In this document: in pieces, positions 34,039 to 44,800 of the stretch
Layout: each line of letters opens with the position of its first letter
Position numbering within the stretch: the stretch's first letter is position 1
The notes under the pieces: generated by a model
The model's input: the letters and a program-made list of their open reading frames with translations, nothing else
Databases searched by the model: none
Told to the model about the DNA's origin: nothing
DNA from: Dipteris shenzhenensis
Taxonomy: Eukaryota > Polypodiophyta > Polypodiopsida > Gleicheniales
DNA: 64,000 nt
Reading direction: 5' to 3' (one strand)
Assembly (NCBI GenBank): GCA_047967505.1
Contig: CM106538.1
Program-made: the position numbers and the translations under genes

Positions 34039-35188
34039 GTGTGGAATGAAAAAGATGCAAATGAAATACAACAAATATTGATTCAAAAGCCTTTGCTCTC
34101 AGCCAAAGAAGTTGCTTCGTTATTCTTCCAAACTTCAAAAGAACCAACTTATACAATGCAAGTTGTTTTAAACAAAGTATACAAAATGCAAAGAAATTTC
34201 CTTTACCTAGCTGCAATGTTGAATACATCAAAATTTGTTGAAGAAGAACAACACATCAAAAGAAAGTCACAACTATGCAAAAGAAAAAGAAATGACAACA
34301 TATATGAAGAACAATATTGGGAAAAAATATTGGATACCCCATCATTTCCATGTATTTGTTGTGGATCACTGAAATTTCTATTGAATATGAGAAAGCTCAT
34401 AGAGCAAAAAGCAATATTTTTGCAAACCAATGGATTTACTATATCAAAATCAACTTCAAAAAAACATTACTTGTGTTCTATTTGCAACAAAGAAGTCAAA
34501 AAAAGAAAAATGCCATTGCTAAATAAGAGGAAAATGCAAATGCCTACTATACTACCATCAACAAGTCAACTAAATCAACTCAAGGCACATTTGGTTAGCA
34601 ATTCGTATACCTTTTGCTCAAATTCATGAGCTTTTGTATGAAGGGCAATATGGTCTACATGGAATTATTGTGAATGTATTTGCTAATGTTGATAGATCTC
34701 AATAAGTATTGCCAAGATTCACAGGGCAAAATGACACTATTGCAGTTGCAATAAAACACAAGCTATCATACAAAGATAGCTACATGAGTGGTACTGTGCG
34801 TCCAACATTAACTATGCTTGCTTTGGTGGATTTATCACAAACTCCTCTATATAAGGAAAATAAGGCAAAAGTAAATCCTCTTTGGGAAAGTCATACTAAG
34901 AATGTTCAACAATTCGAAGAGCAATTACAAGATGATATTAAAGAGAATATCCAAATAGAAGAAGATGATATTGCAACAGATACTCTTGTTCATGGCATAT
35001 ATGCAAGCCAACAAGTTGTCGACTTTGAAGATCAAACTATTGTTGCAACACCTTCTGAAGGATTTTCACCCCTAAGTATTTTTAAAGACAAATATTGTGA
35101 GGAATTAGCATATCCCAATCTTTTTTATGGGAAAAAAAGGAACTATGCAATTCCAAAGCACACTTCATACCAAACTATTGCAACTTGA
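34039..35188 (+). pseudogene. Helentron copy 2: N-terminal helical, zinc-binding and DUF6570-like region
   Basis: It starts with WNEKDANEIQQILIQKPL, a Trp-led helical block in the position of the copy-1 Myb-like segment. Two Cys pairs follow (FPCICCGSL and YLCSICNKEV). LNQLKAHLVSNS marks the start of the DUF6570-like domain, where a frameshift (about 34,605) and a stop at 34,704 occur. The domain continues with VLPRFTGQNDTIAVAIKHKL, SYKDSYMSGTVRPTL and IFKDKYCEELAYPNLFYGKK. It aligns with copy 1 at 11,925-13,041 and shows where copy 1 shifted frame. Confidence 0.75.
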
Positions 35189-36615
35189 GAATTATTAAAT
35201 GTGGACCATGGGTTTGCAACGTCAATAGATAATCTATTTTTCAAAACAATGAAAATATTGGTCCATCAAATTCTTTCTTCATCTTGGGTTTGTATGCAGC
35301 GTAAAGCACAAACAAAAGGTAGAACATTGCAAGACAAAGATGTTCTTTTGGATACTAATATTGAAAAACTTCTACAATCCAACTTTGGATTTCGTGACTT
35401 CACACATCTAAGAACTTCGATTGATTATAAGCAACAACTCAAAGAAAACCTATTTGCAATGTTAAGACAATTAGGACCACCATGTTTCTTTATAACACTA
35501 TCTGCTATAGAAAAACTTTGGGAGCCACTTCTACAATGTCTGAGAAAACTAAATCCTCCAAAAGATTCCACAATTTCTAACCCAAATATAGAAATTCATA
35601 ATTTGATAAGATCTGATCCTATAACAATAGCACAATACTACATATACAAATTTCAAGCCCTTAAGAATTTATTAAAAAAAGATGCAACAAAAATAAATGA
35701 CTTCTTCTTTGTAATAGAATTTCAAAATAGAGGTAGTCAACATGATCATGGCCTCTTGTGGGTCCAAAATTCCCCTAGGTTTGGAATTGATTCCAACCAT
35801 GACATTGAAAATTTTGTTGATAAATACATTTCAACAAATATCTCCAAATTCCCCCATGACAAACACGAGATGCAAACACACAAACATTGTAAAACTTGCT
35901 TCAAAAGAAAAGATAAATGTAGTTTTGGATTTCCATGTTTTCTTATATTGCAACAAACACAAATCTTGGAACCTTTGGAAGATCATATCGAAAACAAATA
36001 CTTCAAAAAAAACAATGAGAAAAATTAAAAGTCAGCTACTAGAAGAACATACATTAACACTAGACTACACTAGCTTTCTAGATGCATTGACTATGTCTGA
36101 AGAGGATTACATTCTTTTAATTCGTTCTTCTATTTCTCAACCCACTTTATTTTTACAAAGGGAACCAAAAGACATTTACACAAATAACCTAAACCCAACA
36201 ATGTCAAAGTTATGGGGAGTGAACACAGATTTTCGATTCATTCGAAACCCACATGGAGTAGCTGCATACTGCACATCATACATAACCAAAATAGACAAAG
36301 AGACAACAAAAGTTGTGAGTTAGCACTCGGTACAAGTATTGCTTCCAACACTCCAATAAACGAGTGCATTCATAGAGTGGGAAATGCCATCTTGAATACT
36401 CAACATATTAGCTCTCAATAAGCAGTTTACTTGGCACTTTCTTTACCATTATCATCATCCACTAGACAATTTCAATATATTAACACAAATCCTCCCAAAA
36501 AATGCACTTATCTACTAAAACATCGAGAGCAATTGGAGAAAATGCGCCCTAAAAATACCAACATCTTCTTTGATGACATCATGATGAAGTACTTGAAACA
36601 CACAATAATCTTCTA
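35189..36615 (+). pseudogene. Helentron copy 2: Rep nuclease (HUH and double-Tyr motifs)
   Basis: This is the rolling-circle nickase of the element. LQDKDVLLDTNIEKLLQS, LRTSIDYKQQLKENLFA and MLRQLGPPCFFITLSAIE are the Rep N-terminal blocks. IEFQNRGSQHDHGLLW (about 35,720) carries the HUH motif as H-D-H. The Cys-rich block KTCFKRKDKCSFGFP follows. After a frame change near 36,010 come YTSFLDALTMSEEDYILL, PTLFLQREPKDIYTNN, and FIRNPHGVAAYCTSYITK with both tyrosines (YCTSY). NAILNTQHISSQ, a stop, and YLALSLPLSSSTRQFQY follow. The Asp in the HUH middle position is unusual, since this position is normally hydrophobic or small. Two or three frame breaks make it inactive. Confidence 0.85.
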
Positions 36616-38515
36616 GATATATGCCTAGCAACTTTTATGAGCCAATACACAATTACAAATTTAAATACAAAAAAAGAAAGAAACATAAGATCATCCGCTT
36701 CAATAACTACAACCTTCAAAAAGACCCAAAAAATTACTACCACGAGAAATGCATTCTATTTCTTCCATATCACAATAATGAACTTACTCTTGATGAAAAT
36801 TATCAAACTTGGCATGACATGTTCTTTTCCAACAAACACATCATACAACCCAATGAAGACAGTTTATCAAACTAATTCTAAAATTCCCTGCAAGGTCAAA
36901 TGATACATTGACAACATCATTTTCAATATCAAACCAAACATTAACCAATGTCGACAAATATGACATTGGGTTAGAAATGCGAAAAAAAACAAAAATGTCT
37001 CAACATTTTGACAAGTCTTTGCCGAAATATTCAATGATGCCTAACACACAATATTACTATTCCATGAGAACAATGTTTGCTTCTCGAAGACATAATGCTA
37101 AAGAAAAAATGTGCTACGAATAAACGACATCATCTTTTCCTAACAAGAAATGTAGGAACAGGGAAAACATTCACACTACTACTCATAGTACAAGCCCTTT
37201 TACGACACTACTCACATAATCATTCATTAGACATAGAGCTCCCCAAATTGTTATTGCTTGCATACACAGGCAAGGCGACTTTCAACATTGGCGGCACAAC
37301 TATACATGCAGCACTTCATTTGCCACTAATGGCATCTCATTACACAAGCCTCTCAGCTGAAAAATTATAAGAACTATCTCAATTTGTACAAAGACCTTGA
37401 ACTAGTGGTATTTGATGAGGTATCTTTAATTGGACACAGTACACTTGTCGCTTTGCTGACATGTGTCTCCACGAGATTAAGCACAATCACTTGCAACCTT
37501 TTGAAGGAGTAGACATTATTCTTTGTGGAGATTTGTGTCAAGCAAGTGCAACAAAAGACTCATGGATATTCGTGGACCAAGCAACAAACACAAGATCAAT
37601 GTCATCATTTTGGAAAGACAATGTCCTAATTTATGAATTAATAAAGCTGATGCCCCAAGATGACAACACATGCTATATGGTATATTTAGTAAGCTGAATA
37701 GCATAAACCATGTGCTATGTAGCATACATAGTGTGCCCCATAAAATAAATACTTTCATCAAGCAATAAAAAAGGAAAACATACCTTACTTATTCTACACA
37801 AATGCAAGCAAGGATGCACGCAATGAGAAGGTCTTCTCATTACTTAAGAAAAATCCACATATCTTGAAAGCAATTGACAAAAGACACAAGACATGTAGCA
37901 AAACAATAAACATTCCTACATCTCCTAAGAACACATCAGGATTGCACCAAACATTGTACCTAAAGCTAGGAATGATAATAGAAATATGTTCAGGAAACTT
38001 GGACATTAGTGATGGTCTAGTCAACGGTGCCGATGCAATATTCAAACAATTGTTCATCGTAATTGAGCCTCAAATTGTTTAGGTTCAATTTACTAATAAT
38101 ATCATTGGAAGAAAAACTCGCTTCAACAACAAGCACCTCTACATTAACAGAATTTTCCCATAATGGACATACAAATAACAAGGGAATTTCAAATTTGAAA
38201 AAACCATTTGAACACTATCACTAGATGACAATTTCCACTACAACCAGTAGCAGCTGCAAGAACAATACACCGTTCCCAAGCTCTATCTATGGACTATCTT
38301 GCATTTAATCCTTCTTTCATCAAGGCACATGGCCTTACATACACAGCACTTTGCAACCTAGAGAACCTTTACCTCATGAAGCCACTCATACCTAAATACA
38401 TCAAAATCGACGAAAATGTTATGAAAGAAATAGAAAGATTGAGATTACATCGGCAATGGATACAAAATCAAATTAACCACTCCTTAAACAATACCCCACA
38501 AATGACGTTGTAATC
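36616..38515 (+). pseudogene. Helentron copy 2: Pif1-type helicase
   Basis: Linker blocks KKRKKHKIIRFNNYN and NYYHEKCILFLPYHNNE lead into the helicase. Walker A reads TRNVGTGKTFTLLL (37,140), keeping GKT but lacking the first Gly. AYTGKATFNIGGTTIHAAL follows, then VVFDEVSLIGH (Walker B) and VDIILCGDLCQASATKDSWIF. Further on: SGLHQTLYLKLGMIIEICSG and DGLVNGADAIF (37,990), then MDYLAFNPSF and HGLTYTALCNLENLYLMKPL (38,330), the C-terminal motif. Frame shifts occur near 37,100, 37,370-37,460 and 37,700. It would unwind the donor strand. In copy 1 the N-terminal half of this domain lies in the inverted piece. Confidence 0.85.
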
Positions 38516-39150
38516 TTTAAATGTTAGAGCATTCTCTTCACACTACAAAGACATTGTTGCTGACAAAAGCCTCATGAGTGTCACAATATTATGCCTCCAA
38601 GAACTTCATTGTCAAAATAATCAATCACTCTTCTTGGAAAATTTCACAATCTTGCAAAACAACAATGGCGTTGGAATTGCAACATGTTACAAAACTGATG
38701 TTCAATTGCAAATGCAAGAATACATTATACAGAAGAGATCAGAGTGTTTGTTAACAATATTCAAAACACATCAAAACTCAACATTTGTAATAATTAATGT
38801 TTACAAACACCCTTCCTCACCACAATCAACACTTATAAATATATTGCAAACAATGATAAACAAAGTACAACAGCAAATTCCGACTACAATATTAGGGGAC
38901 TTCAATATACATTGCAACAACACTACAAATTCAACACAACTACACAAATTCATGGGACAAAAGAATTTCAAACAATTAATAGAAGAACCAACTTGTATTC
39001 ATGGTTCCACAATTGATCATATCTGAAAAAACAAATATTGTAACAACACAACTTACAAAACAAATTTTATTCACTGGTCCGACCACTCCCTCTTATACAC
39101 AACAATTGATAATATTGGGCAGGCCTTATGAATGTAATTCACCTTGTTCA
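38516..39150 (+). pseudogene. Helentron copy 2: EEP (AP-like) endonuclease domain
   Basis: This is fused in line after the helicase, with stops between. Motifs: SVTILCLQELHC (catalytic-type Glu block), FVIINVYKHPSS, TTILGDFNIHCNN (Asp and Asn), and STIDHI followed by a stop and then FIHWSDHSLLYTTI (terminal SDH). All the expected catalytic blocks are present. The only break in the last part is one TGA at about 39,024, where TGG (Trp) is expected. This domain defines the Helentron/HLE2 branch and is otherwise known from CR1/L2-type LINE endonucleases. Confidence 0.82.
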
Positions 39151-39234
39151 TATGATGCTGAGAGTATACTAAGTAGTAAGTAGAATTGCTTCCACTGCTA
39201 CAACCATGTTCCAGCCTCCTCATAGGCTGACCGT

Positions 39235-39810
39235 TAAACGCCTTGCCTGCCAGCTTCTGCTACAACTCCTCACCTTGCGAGTACACCTATAGGTATGGTG
39301 TTCCTTGAGATAATTCTATCACCGCAGGCATTCTCACTCACCATCAGAGAATACTCTTTGCTCAGCTTTGCTTTCGGTGCTTGACTCTTTAATTACAGGC
39401 CGAGGGCTGCACTGTGTAGGCATAGTGGGCATGGTAGTAGCACGCTTTCGCACTAATTCTTCTAGGTAGACATCCTAGTCACTTAGATCCATGCTGTCTC
39501 CAAGACTAGCCCATGCATGTTCAGATCTCTCGCGTACATCAATGACCCGGGTGCTCAATCCAACTCAACCCATCCTTCCTTGTATTACCTCCACTTTCAA
39601 GGAAGTAGCATGGGTGGATTAACCTCCCTTTCCTGACCTTCAACATCTGGCACCTTGTCATCTCCTCCACTCTACTCACAAATGCCACCTACACTCCATT
39701 GCTCAATGTCTACTCATCTACTATTCACTTCCCTACCATCAACGGCTCGGGGCCTTCGGAGTGTCCAACTCATCGTCATTTTGACATAGCGAAAGGGTCT
39801 ATCCTCTTGT
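39235..39810 (+). pseudogene. Nepenthesin-like aspartyl protease fragment 1
   Basis: One frame reads FCYNSSPCEYTYRYGV, the Cys-rich loop unique to nepenthesin-type plant A1 proteases. Another frame reads VSKTSPCMFRSLAYINDPGA and PSLYYLHFQGSSMGG, matching the family's TSPLLFG...YYVxLxGISVGG segment. Many frameshifts and stops occur, and neither catalytic DTG/DSG motif is visible. A related fragment lies at 47,240-47,750 in the same orientation. Confidence 0.55.
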
Positions 39811-39839
39811 TGATTATTTCTTCCATTAACCCTTTCACG

Positions 39840-40310
39840 GGCAAAAGAGGAGTGTTTGGACTGTCTTGTAATTTATAGAAATAATCTAACAACCACTAAA
39901 GGTCAGCAACAAAGAACGTTCAGCAAAGATGCCAATGAGGAGTGTTTGGGCTGTCTTACAATTTGTAGAAATAATCTAACAACCACATGCGAGGACAATC
40001 ATAAAGGGTCACACATTAACTTGTAGCTTGCTCCTTTCGCTCATGAAAGGGTCCCAAAATCATGTTGGTAGGCAGATTCATGAGTGTCTCTCTCAACTTG
40101 ATGGCATTTATGTATAGCTTGCTACTTTTTAGAAATCATTGGCTTCTCACATATGTTTAGTGACTTCTTCGCTAGCAACAAGGTCCTAAGAGACATGTAG
40201 AAAAAGGACCTTATATACAAAGCAAATAAGCTTGAAGATAATCCTCTGATCAAATCTCATAAAAGAGCTGATGGAGAGATTGTAAATCTTTGATACATTG
40301 GCCATTATTC
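39840..40310. repeat. Short tandem duplication and spacer
   Basis: GGAGTGTTTGG(A/G)CTGTCTT followed by ATAATCTAACAACCAC occurs at about 39,850 and again at about 39,936, a unit of roughly 86 bp. The rest is spacer with a GGTCC(C/T)AA motif that recurs at 48-48.6 kb. Confidence 0.6.
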
Positions 40311-40313
40311 ACC

Positions 40314-40509
40314 ACCTTGAAAAGACAATCATTGCATTGGCGATCATTTTCTACACTAGATCAATCAAAGAAAGAACATAGTTTATTTGCACACCAAATG
40401 GCATCCACACCTCCTTAATCTCACAACACCATCAAATGCCAAAATATGACTTCTCACCCCCTCACTTCCTAACATGGGCATCAAATTTAAGTCCCATTCC
40501 TTTTGTCCT
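40314..40509 (-). pseudogene. Family X (zinc-cluster/MULE-like) copy A, part downstream of the copia insertion
   Basis: The minus strand reads MRTKGMGLKFDAHVRK and continues through a stop-rich stretch equivalent to the CGGHLVCNNK block seen in copies B and C. It is separated from its other half (45,539 onward) by the copia element. The break is exactly at the GTATG/CATAC duplication, and copy C at 57,567 has the unbroken sequence. Confidence 0.6.
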
Positions 40510-40514
40510 CATAC
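40510..40514. other. Target-site duplication CATAC (left)
   Basis: It is identical to CATAC at 45,534-45,538 right after the 3' LTR. The pre-insertion sequence survives in copy C of family X (GTATG at 57,567-57,571). Confidence 0.9.
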
Positions 40515-41115
40515 TATTAGATATCAATGCTCCACTCTCGTGTAACTACACGGGAACCAACGAACTCTACTTGTAAGCCCCCCATATAAGGAGAAGGCAT
40601 TTGAGTAGCTCGGTTATCCGGTAGGTCCTGGTTTGGACACTAGATGGGGGCCATGTGTGGCTTGATGGTTGCCCGTTTGGAGCCTCAGATGATCCCGAAT
40701 GGTTCTAGGCCGAACGGAGACCGTAGGTTAGTTGCTCTATTTTGCGCACCGGTTCTATCGTGTGGTCGGTGGCCTATTTTGGGAGACCCCCAGTCGGTCG
40801 TTTTGGGTGGACTAGGTCAGTCACCCAATTGGCTCTAACCGACTACTTGTGGTGGCTATATAAGTGCAAGCCCGTGAAGCCCATTTCATCACTGGCTACA
40901 GCAACCCTGATTCCTTAGCATCCAGCCTCTGTCTTCTACTATTTTTAGCTCACCATCAAAGCTTCTTTCACAGGAGCACACGACTGGGAGGCAGCGCCAT
41001 CTATTGTATCAGTTTTACAGTAATCAAATTTTTGATTCTCCATACTATCTGTTTTCTCTCTTGCATACGGGATCCTGTTATCTGTTGAGCACAGATGTTG
41101 TATTATTTTCTTACA
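40515..41115 (+). repeat. Copia 5' LTR
   Basis: It begins TATTAGATATCAATGC (the 3' LTR has TGTTAG, so the terminal TG is mutated here) and ends TTTTCTTACA. It is about 601 bp, shorter than the 733-bp 3' LTR, mainly through one block absent near 40,668. A TATATAAG promoter-like box is at about 40,857. Confidence 0.93.
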
Positions 41116-41127
41116 TGGTATCAGTGC
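41116..41127 (+). other. Primer-binding site (initiator tRNA-Met type)
   Basis: TGGTATCAGTGC follows the 5' LTR immediately. It is one base off the usual TGGTATCAGAGC complementary to initiator tRNA-Met. Confidence 0.85.
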
Positions 41128-41232
41128 TTGGACTCTAGCAAGAAGATTTGGTAGCCCGAAAGATTGCGAATCCCACCGTTCAGCGAAAGCGAAAAGTTGG
41201 ATGGCACTAACTATCCACTCTAGAAGTTCAAG

Positions 41233-41988
41233 ATGATGACCATCCTAAGCGCATACGAGCTTTGGGATACTGCTACTAGGGTGAACATGAAGCCGGTCCC
41301 AAGACTGAATCCGACCAATGCAGTAGAACAGATAGTACCAACTGCGGATGAGATTCTCGCGTGGACAAGAAGAAATGTAGATGCATTGTGTTCTATTGTC
41401 TGTAGTGTAAGTGATTCTATCATGGCATTAATTCAACATGTCACCACAGCAGAGGAGGCATGGACGGTCTTGAAAAATCAGTACGAGACCATGAATCAGA
41501 CGCAGATTCAAAATCTGGAGACTCAACTCGCAAATGAGAATCTGCCTGAGTCTGAAGCAGTAGAGAAGTTCATCACCAGGGTGAAGAATCTGCACGATCA
41601 GATGACTACGATTGGCATCACCATCATCAGCAAGAATCTAGCACGAAGGTGCATACGAATTCTCCCACCAAAGTACGATGGTCTTGTTATGGCACTGAAT
41701 ACGCAAAACAGAAATCCACCCCTCGACTTTGAGGATTTTAGTACAATGCTTCTAGAGGAGGAGATGCATCAAAAGACGAGGACTGGAGCAGATTCAGCTT
41801 TCTACGCTGGATCAAAGAAAGGTAAGGGTAAGGACTCTGGTAACCCATCTTCTTCTAATGATAAAAAGAGAAAGAAGAAGATCAAGTGCTTCTATTACAA
41901 CAAGGTAGGGCACAAGCAGAATGAGTGCCGAAAGAAGATTATAGATGAGAAGAACGGTATAAAGAAAGATTCTAGCAACAGTGTGTAG
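41233..41988 (+). CDS. gag: Copia Gag with degenerate zinc knuckle
   Basis: This is the nucleocapsid protein of the element. It has the UBN2-type gag fold: ELWDTATRVNMKP, TTAEEAWTVLKNQYETM, LETQLANENLPESEAVEKFI and RILPPKYDGLVMALNTQ. A Lys-rich linker precedes KCFYYNKVGHKQNEC. The CX2CX4HX4C knuckle has its second Cys replaced by Tyr. The true start is probably upstream, since the usual start of gag (about 41,200, MALTIHS-like) is out of view. The frame is open for about 250 residues. Confidence 0.85.
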   Translation: MMTILSAYELWDTATRVNMKPVPRLNPTNAVEQIVPTADEILAWTRRNVDALCSIVCSVSDSIMALIQHVTTAEEAWTVLKNQYETMNQTQIQNLETQLANENLPESEAVEKFITRVKNLHDQMTTIGITIISKNLARRCIRILPPKYDGLVMALNTQNRNPPLDFEDFSTMLLEEEMHQKTRTGADSAFYAGSKKGKGKDSGNPSSSNDKKRKKKIKCFYYNKVGHKQNECRKKIIDEKNGIKKDSSNSV

Positions 41989-42059
41989 GCAGTACCAGTA
42001 GAGCTATTCGTAGGAATTCAGGAGATTTGCATGGAGGTAGTTCATGTACCTATGGATGA

Positions 42060-43330
42060 ACCATGATTATTGACAGTGGTGCATTGTGCCACATGACCAG
42101 TCAGAAGGATTGGTATACCTCTCTACAGCCGATAAGGAATGACATCCTAGTAGCAGTCGGCAATGATGCAAAATGTCCAGCAAAAGAAAAAGGTACGATT
42201 GCTCTCAAGTCAGATGGAGTTGTAAAATAGTTGTCCGATGTTCTTTATGTGCCAGATATCAAGAGGAACTTTTGCCCGTTTCTGCGATCACGGATCGAGA
42301 CCTCAAAGTTCACTTCGATAAGAATGGTGCACAAATTTTGGATCTTCAAAGGTTGGTCATTGGTAAAGGTACACAGTGCAACAACATCTACAAACTCTCA
42401 GCTTTCAGTGCTCGAGCGAACGTGAAGAACACTAAGCTGTGGCATGAGAGGTTTGGTCATCTAAACCTTAGTTCTTTAAAGGAGATGCATAAAAGTGGAA
42501 TGATTGTAGACCTACCACAAATTACAGATCTGCCCGATGTATGTGAAGCTTGTATGATGGGCAAGCAGCATTGGCATCCCTTTCCTAAAGAGGCTAGCAG
42601 GGCAAAGGCTCCTCTAGAGCTCGTTCACACGGACCTCTACAAAAAGATGGAGACGGAAGCTTTGGGTGGTTCCTATTACTTCATGATGCCGATCAACGAC
42701 TACAGTAGAAGGATATGGATGTAGTTCCTGAAAACTAAAGACAATGCTTTTAGTAATTAAAGGAATGGCATGTAATGGTCGAGAAAGAAACGGGGAGGAA
42801 GGTGAAGAAATTGAGATCAAACAGAGGTGGAGAGTTCACATCAAGTGAATTCGAAAGTTACTGCAAAAGTCACGAGATCACGAGGCAGAAACCCCTGCCA
42901 CATATATCACAGCAAAATGGAGTAGCAGAATACAAGATGCACGTCATCTGCGAAATGGGTAGGTGTATGCTAAAAGGGAAAGATTTGCCAAAGACTTTCT
43001 AGGCTGAAGCATGTAACACGGTAGTTTACATTCTGAATCGTAGCTACACAAAGGCTATGAATGGGATGACTCCACTGTAGGCCTTTTCTGGTAAGAAACC
43101 TTCAGCTGCACATTTCAAAGTTTTTGGATGTGACTGTTTTGTGCATGTCCCTGATGTTAACAGGACCAAATGGGAATCGAACAGCTGGAAGTGTATTTTC
43201 CTGGGCTACAGTGAAGAGGCGAAGGGTTACTATCTCTATAACCGTGTTTCCAAGAAGGTAATGGTAAGTCGCGATGTGGTCTTCTCAGAATAGCCACATC
43301 AATTGGAGGAGGATGCTTCCTTGCCAGACA
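42060..43330 (+). pseudogene. Copia protease, pre-integrase and integrase region
   Basis: TMIIDSGALCHMTSQKDWYT has the protease DSG triad. LSDVLYVPDIKRN follows after a stop. KLWHERFGHLNLSSLKEMH and VCEACMMGKQHWHPFP form the pre-integrase HHCC zinc region. Integrase blocks follow: LELVHTDLYKKM, FMMPINDYSRRIW (stop after), KLRSNRGGEFTSSEF and ISQQNGVAEY. The tail has KVFGCDCFVHVPD and CIFLGYSEEAKGYYLYN. Stops occur at about 42,228, 42,724, 43,002, 43,080 and 43,292. Confidence 0.88.
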
Positions 43331-43386
43331 ACTAGGACCAAGATATCCATCTAGTACAACCACCAACAGCAGACCAAACTTCCCCA

Positions 43387-44775
43387 ATGGTGCTTGGGAG
43401 GATTCAAGATAAAGAAGAGGAAGAAGAGCCTGCAGAACCACAATGGCAATGGCCATTCCCGAAGTGGGTAAAGCAGCCTTTGGACGATAGAGAACCTCCA
43501 GCCATTGAGGAGAAACCATTTGAACACCGCCGGCGGTCCAAGAGATTAGAGGAGCAAAGAAGGGTGCAGAAACACTTGGTCAACTATGCTTTGATGACAG
43601 AGGTGATCCGTGCTGATGAACCCAAGTGTCTTGAAGAAGCACAAGGTGATGATAGGTGGATGGAGGCCATGCAAGTCTGTAAACTAAAGAAGGCACTTTA
43701 CGGGCTGAAACAGGCCCCACGAGCGTGGTACCAGTGAATTGATGCCTACTTTCTACAAAACGAGTTTAGGAGGAGCCCATCTGATGCAAATTTGTATATC
43801 TTCAGAGAAGGAGGTAAGTGTATGATTGTGGTCCTTTATGTGGACGACCTTGTCATAACAGGGAACCATGAAGAGAAGATCTCGCAGACAAAGCATTTGC
43901 TAGGAAGAGAGTTTGAAATGACAGACCTCGGACTGATGCATATTTGGGGATTGAAGTTTGGCAAGAGCCAAAATAGATCTTCATTTCACAGCTAAAGTAT
44001 GCTAGAGAGATACTGAAGGCATTTGGCATGGCTGAGTGCAAGACAGTTGGTAGCCCTATGGAGGTTGACGTGAAGCTCTCAAATGAGGATTCATCACCAT
44101 TGGTGGACGAAGTGAAGTACAGAAGGCTTGTGGTCAACTTGATTTACTTGTGCAACACGTGGTCGGACATCAGCTTTGCAACTGGTGTACTAAGTAGGTT
44201 TTTCAATAAGCCCTGGGAGAACCATTGGAGGGCAGGGATGCGGGTGCTGAAACACATTAAAGGCACACTTGATTATGGCATCACCTATACCAAGGGGAAC
44301 ATCTTGACCGAATTCTGTGACTCGGATTATGCAGGAGACGTGGACAGTAGGAGATCAGTGACATGTTACTGTTTCTCACTTGGATCTGGAGCTGTGTCAT
44401 GGACCAGCAAGAAGCAACCTACAATTGCTCTTTCTTCTACCGAGGCTGAGTACAAATCAGCATGCTTTGCTTCTTGTGAGGCAGTGTGGTTAAGGAGGAT
44501 TTTAGGAGACATGGGTGCAATGCGGAACAAGCCTACGCAGTTATCATGTGACAATCAAAGTTGCATGGTGATTGCAAAGAACCTTGTGTTCCACGCTCAC
44601 ACAAAACACATTGAGATTCAATATCACTTTGTACGTGAGCTCATCATGGATGGAAAGGTCAACTTGGTGTACTATTCGACTACAGAGAATGCTGCGGACA
44701 TCTTCACAAAGGCTCTTGGAAGAGACTTGCTAGAGAGGCATCTTCATCGGCATTGGGCCGAAAAAAGTAAGTTCA
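43387..44775 (+). pseudogene. Copia reverse transcriptase (internally deleted) and RNase H
   Basis: The frame goes from DRWMEAMQ straight to VCKLKKALYGLKQAPRAWYQ. About 110-120 residues that normally lie between, including the first catalytic Asp block, are missing. The core MIVVLYVDDLVITGN is intact, followed by REFEMTDLGLMHI. A frame change near 43,980 leads to LKYAREILKAFGMAECKTVG. RNase H blocks: LTEFCDSDYAGDVDSRRSV, VSWTSKKQPTIALSSTEAEY, QLSCDNQSCMVIAKN and TKHIEIQYHFVRE. The frame from 44,028 to about 44,770 is open. Confidence 0.9.
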
Positions 44776-44800
44776 CTTGCGGGTGGACATTGAGGGGCAG

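Larger units (their letters stand above)
31494..39150 (+). mobile_element. Helentron/HLE2-type Helitron-like element, copy 2
   Basis: The order on the plus strand is RPA-like gene (31.5-33.45 kb), then a multidomain Rep/helicase/endonuclease gene (34.04-39.13 kb). It is collinear end to end, unlike copy 1. Both HUH and double-Tyr motifs of Rep, Pif1 helicase motifs and an EEP endonuclease with GDFNIH and SDH are present, with a handful of frameshifts and stops. I could not identify terminal sequences, so the limits are set by coding content. The OTU domain seen in copy 1 was not recognised here. Confidence 0.82.
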
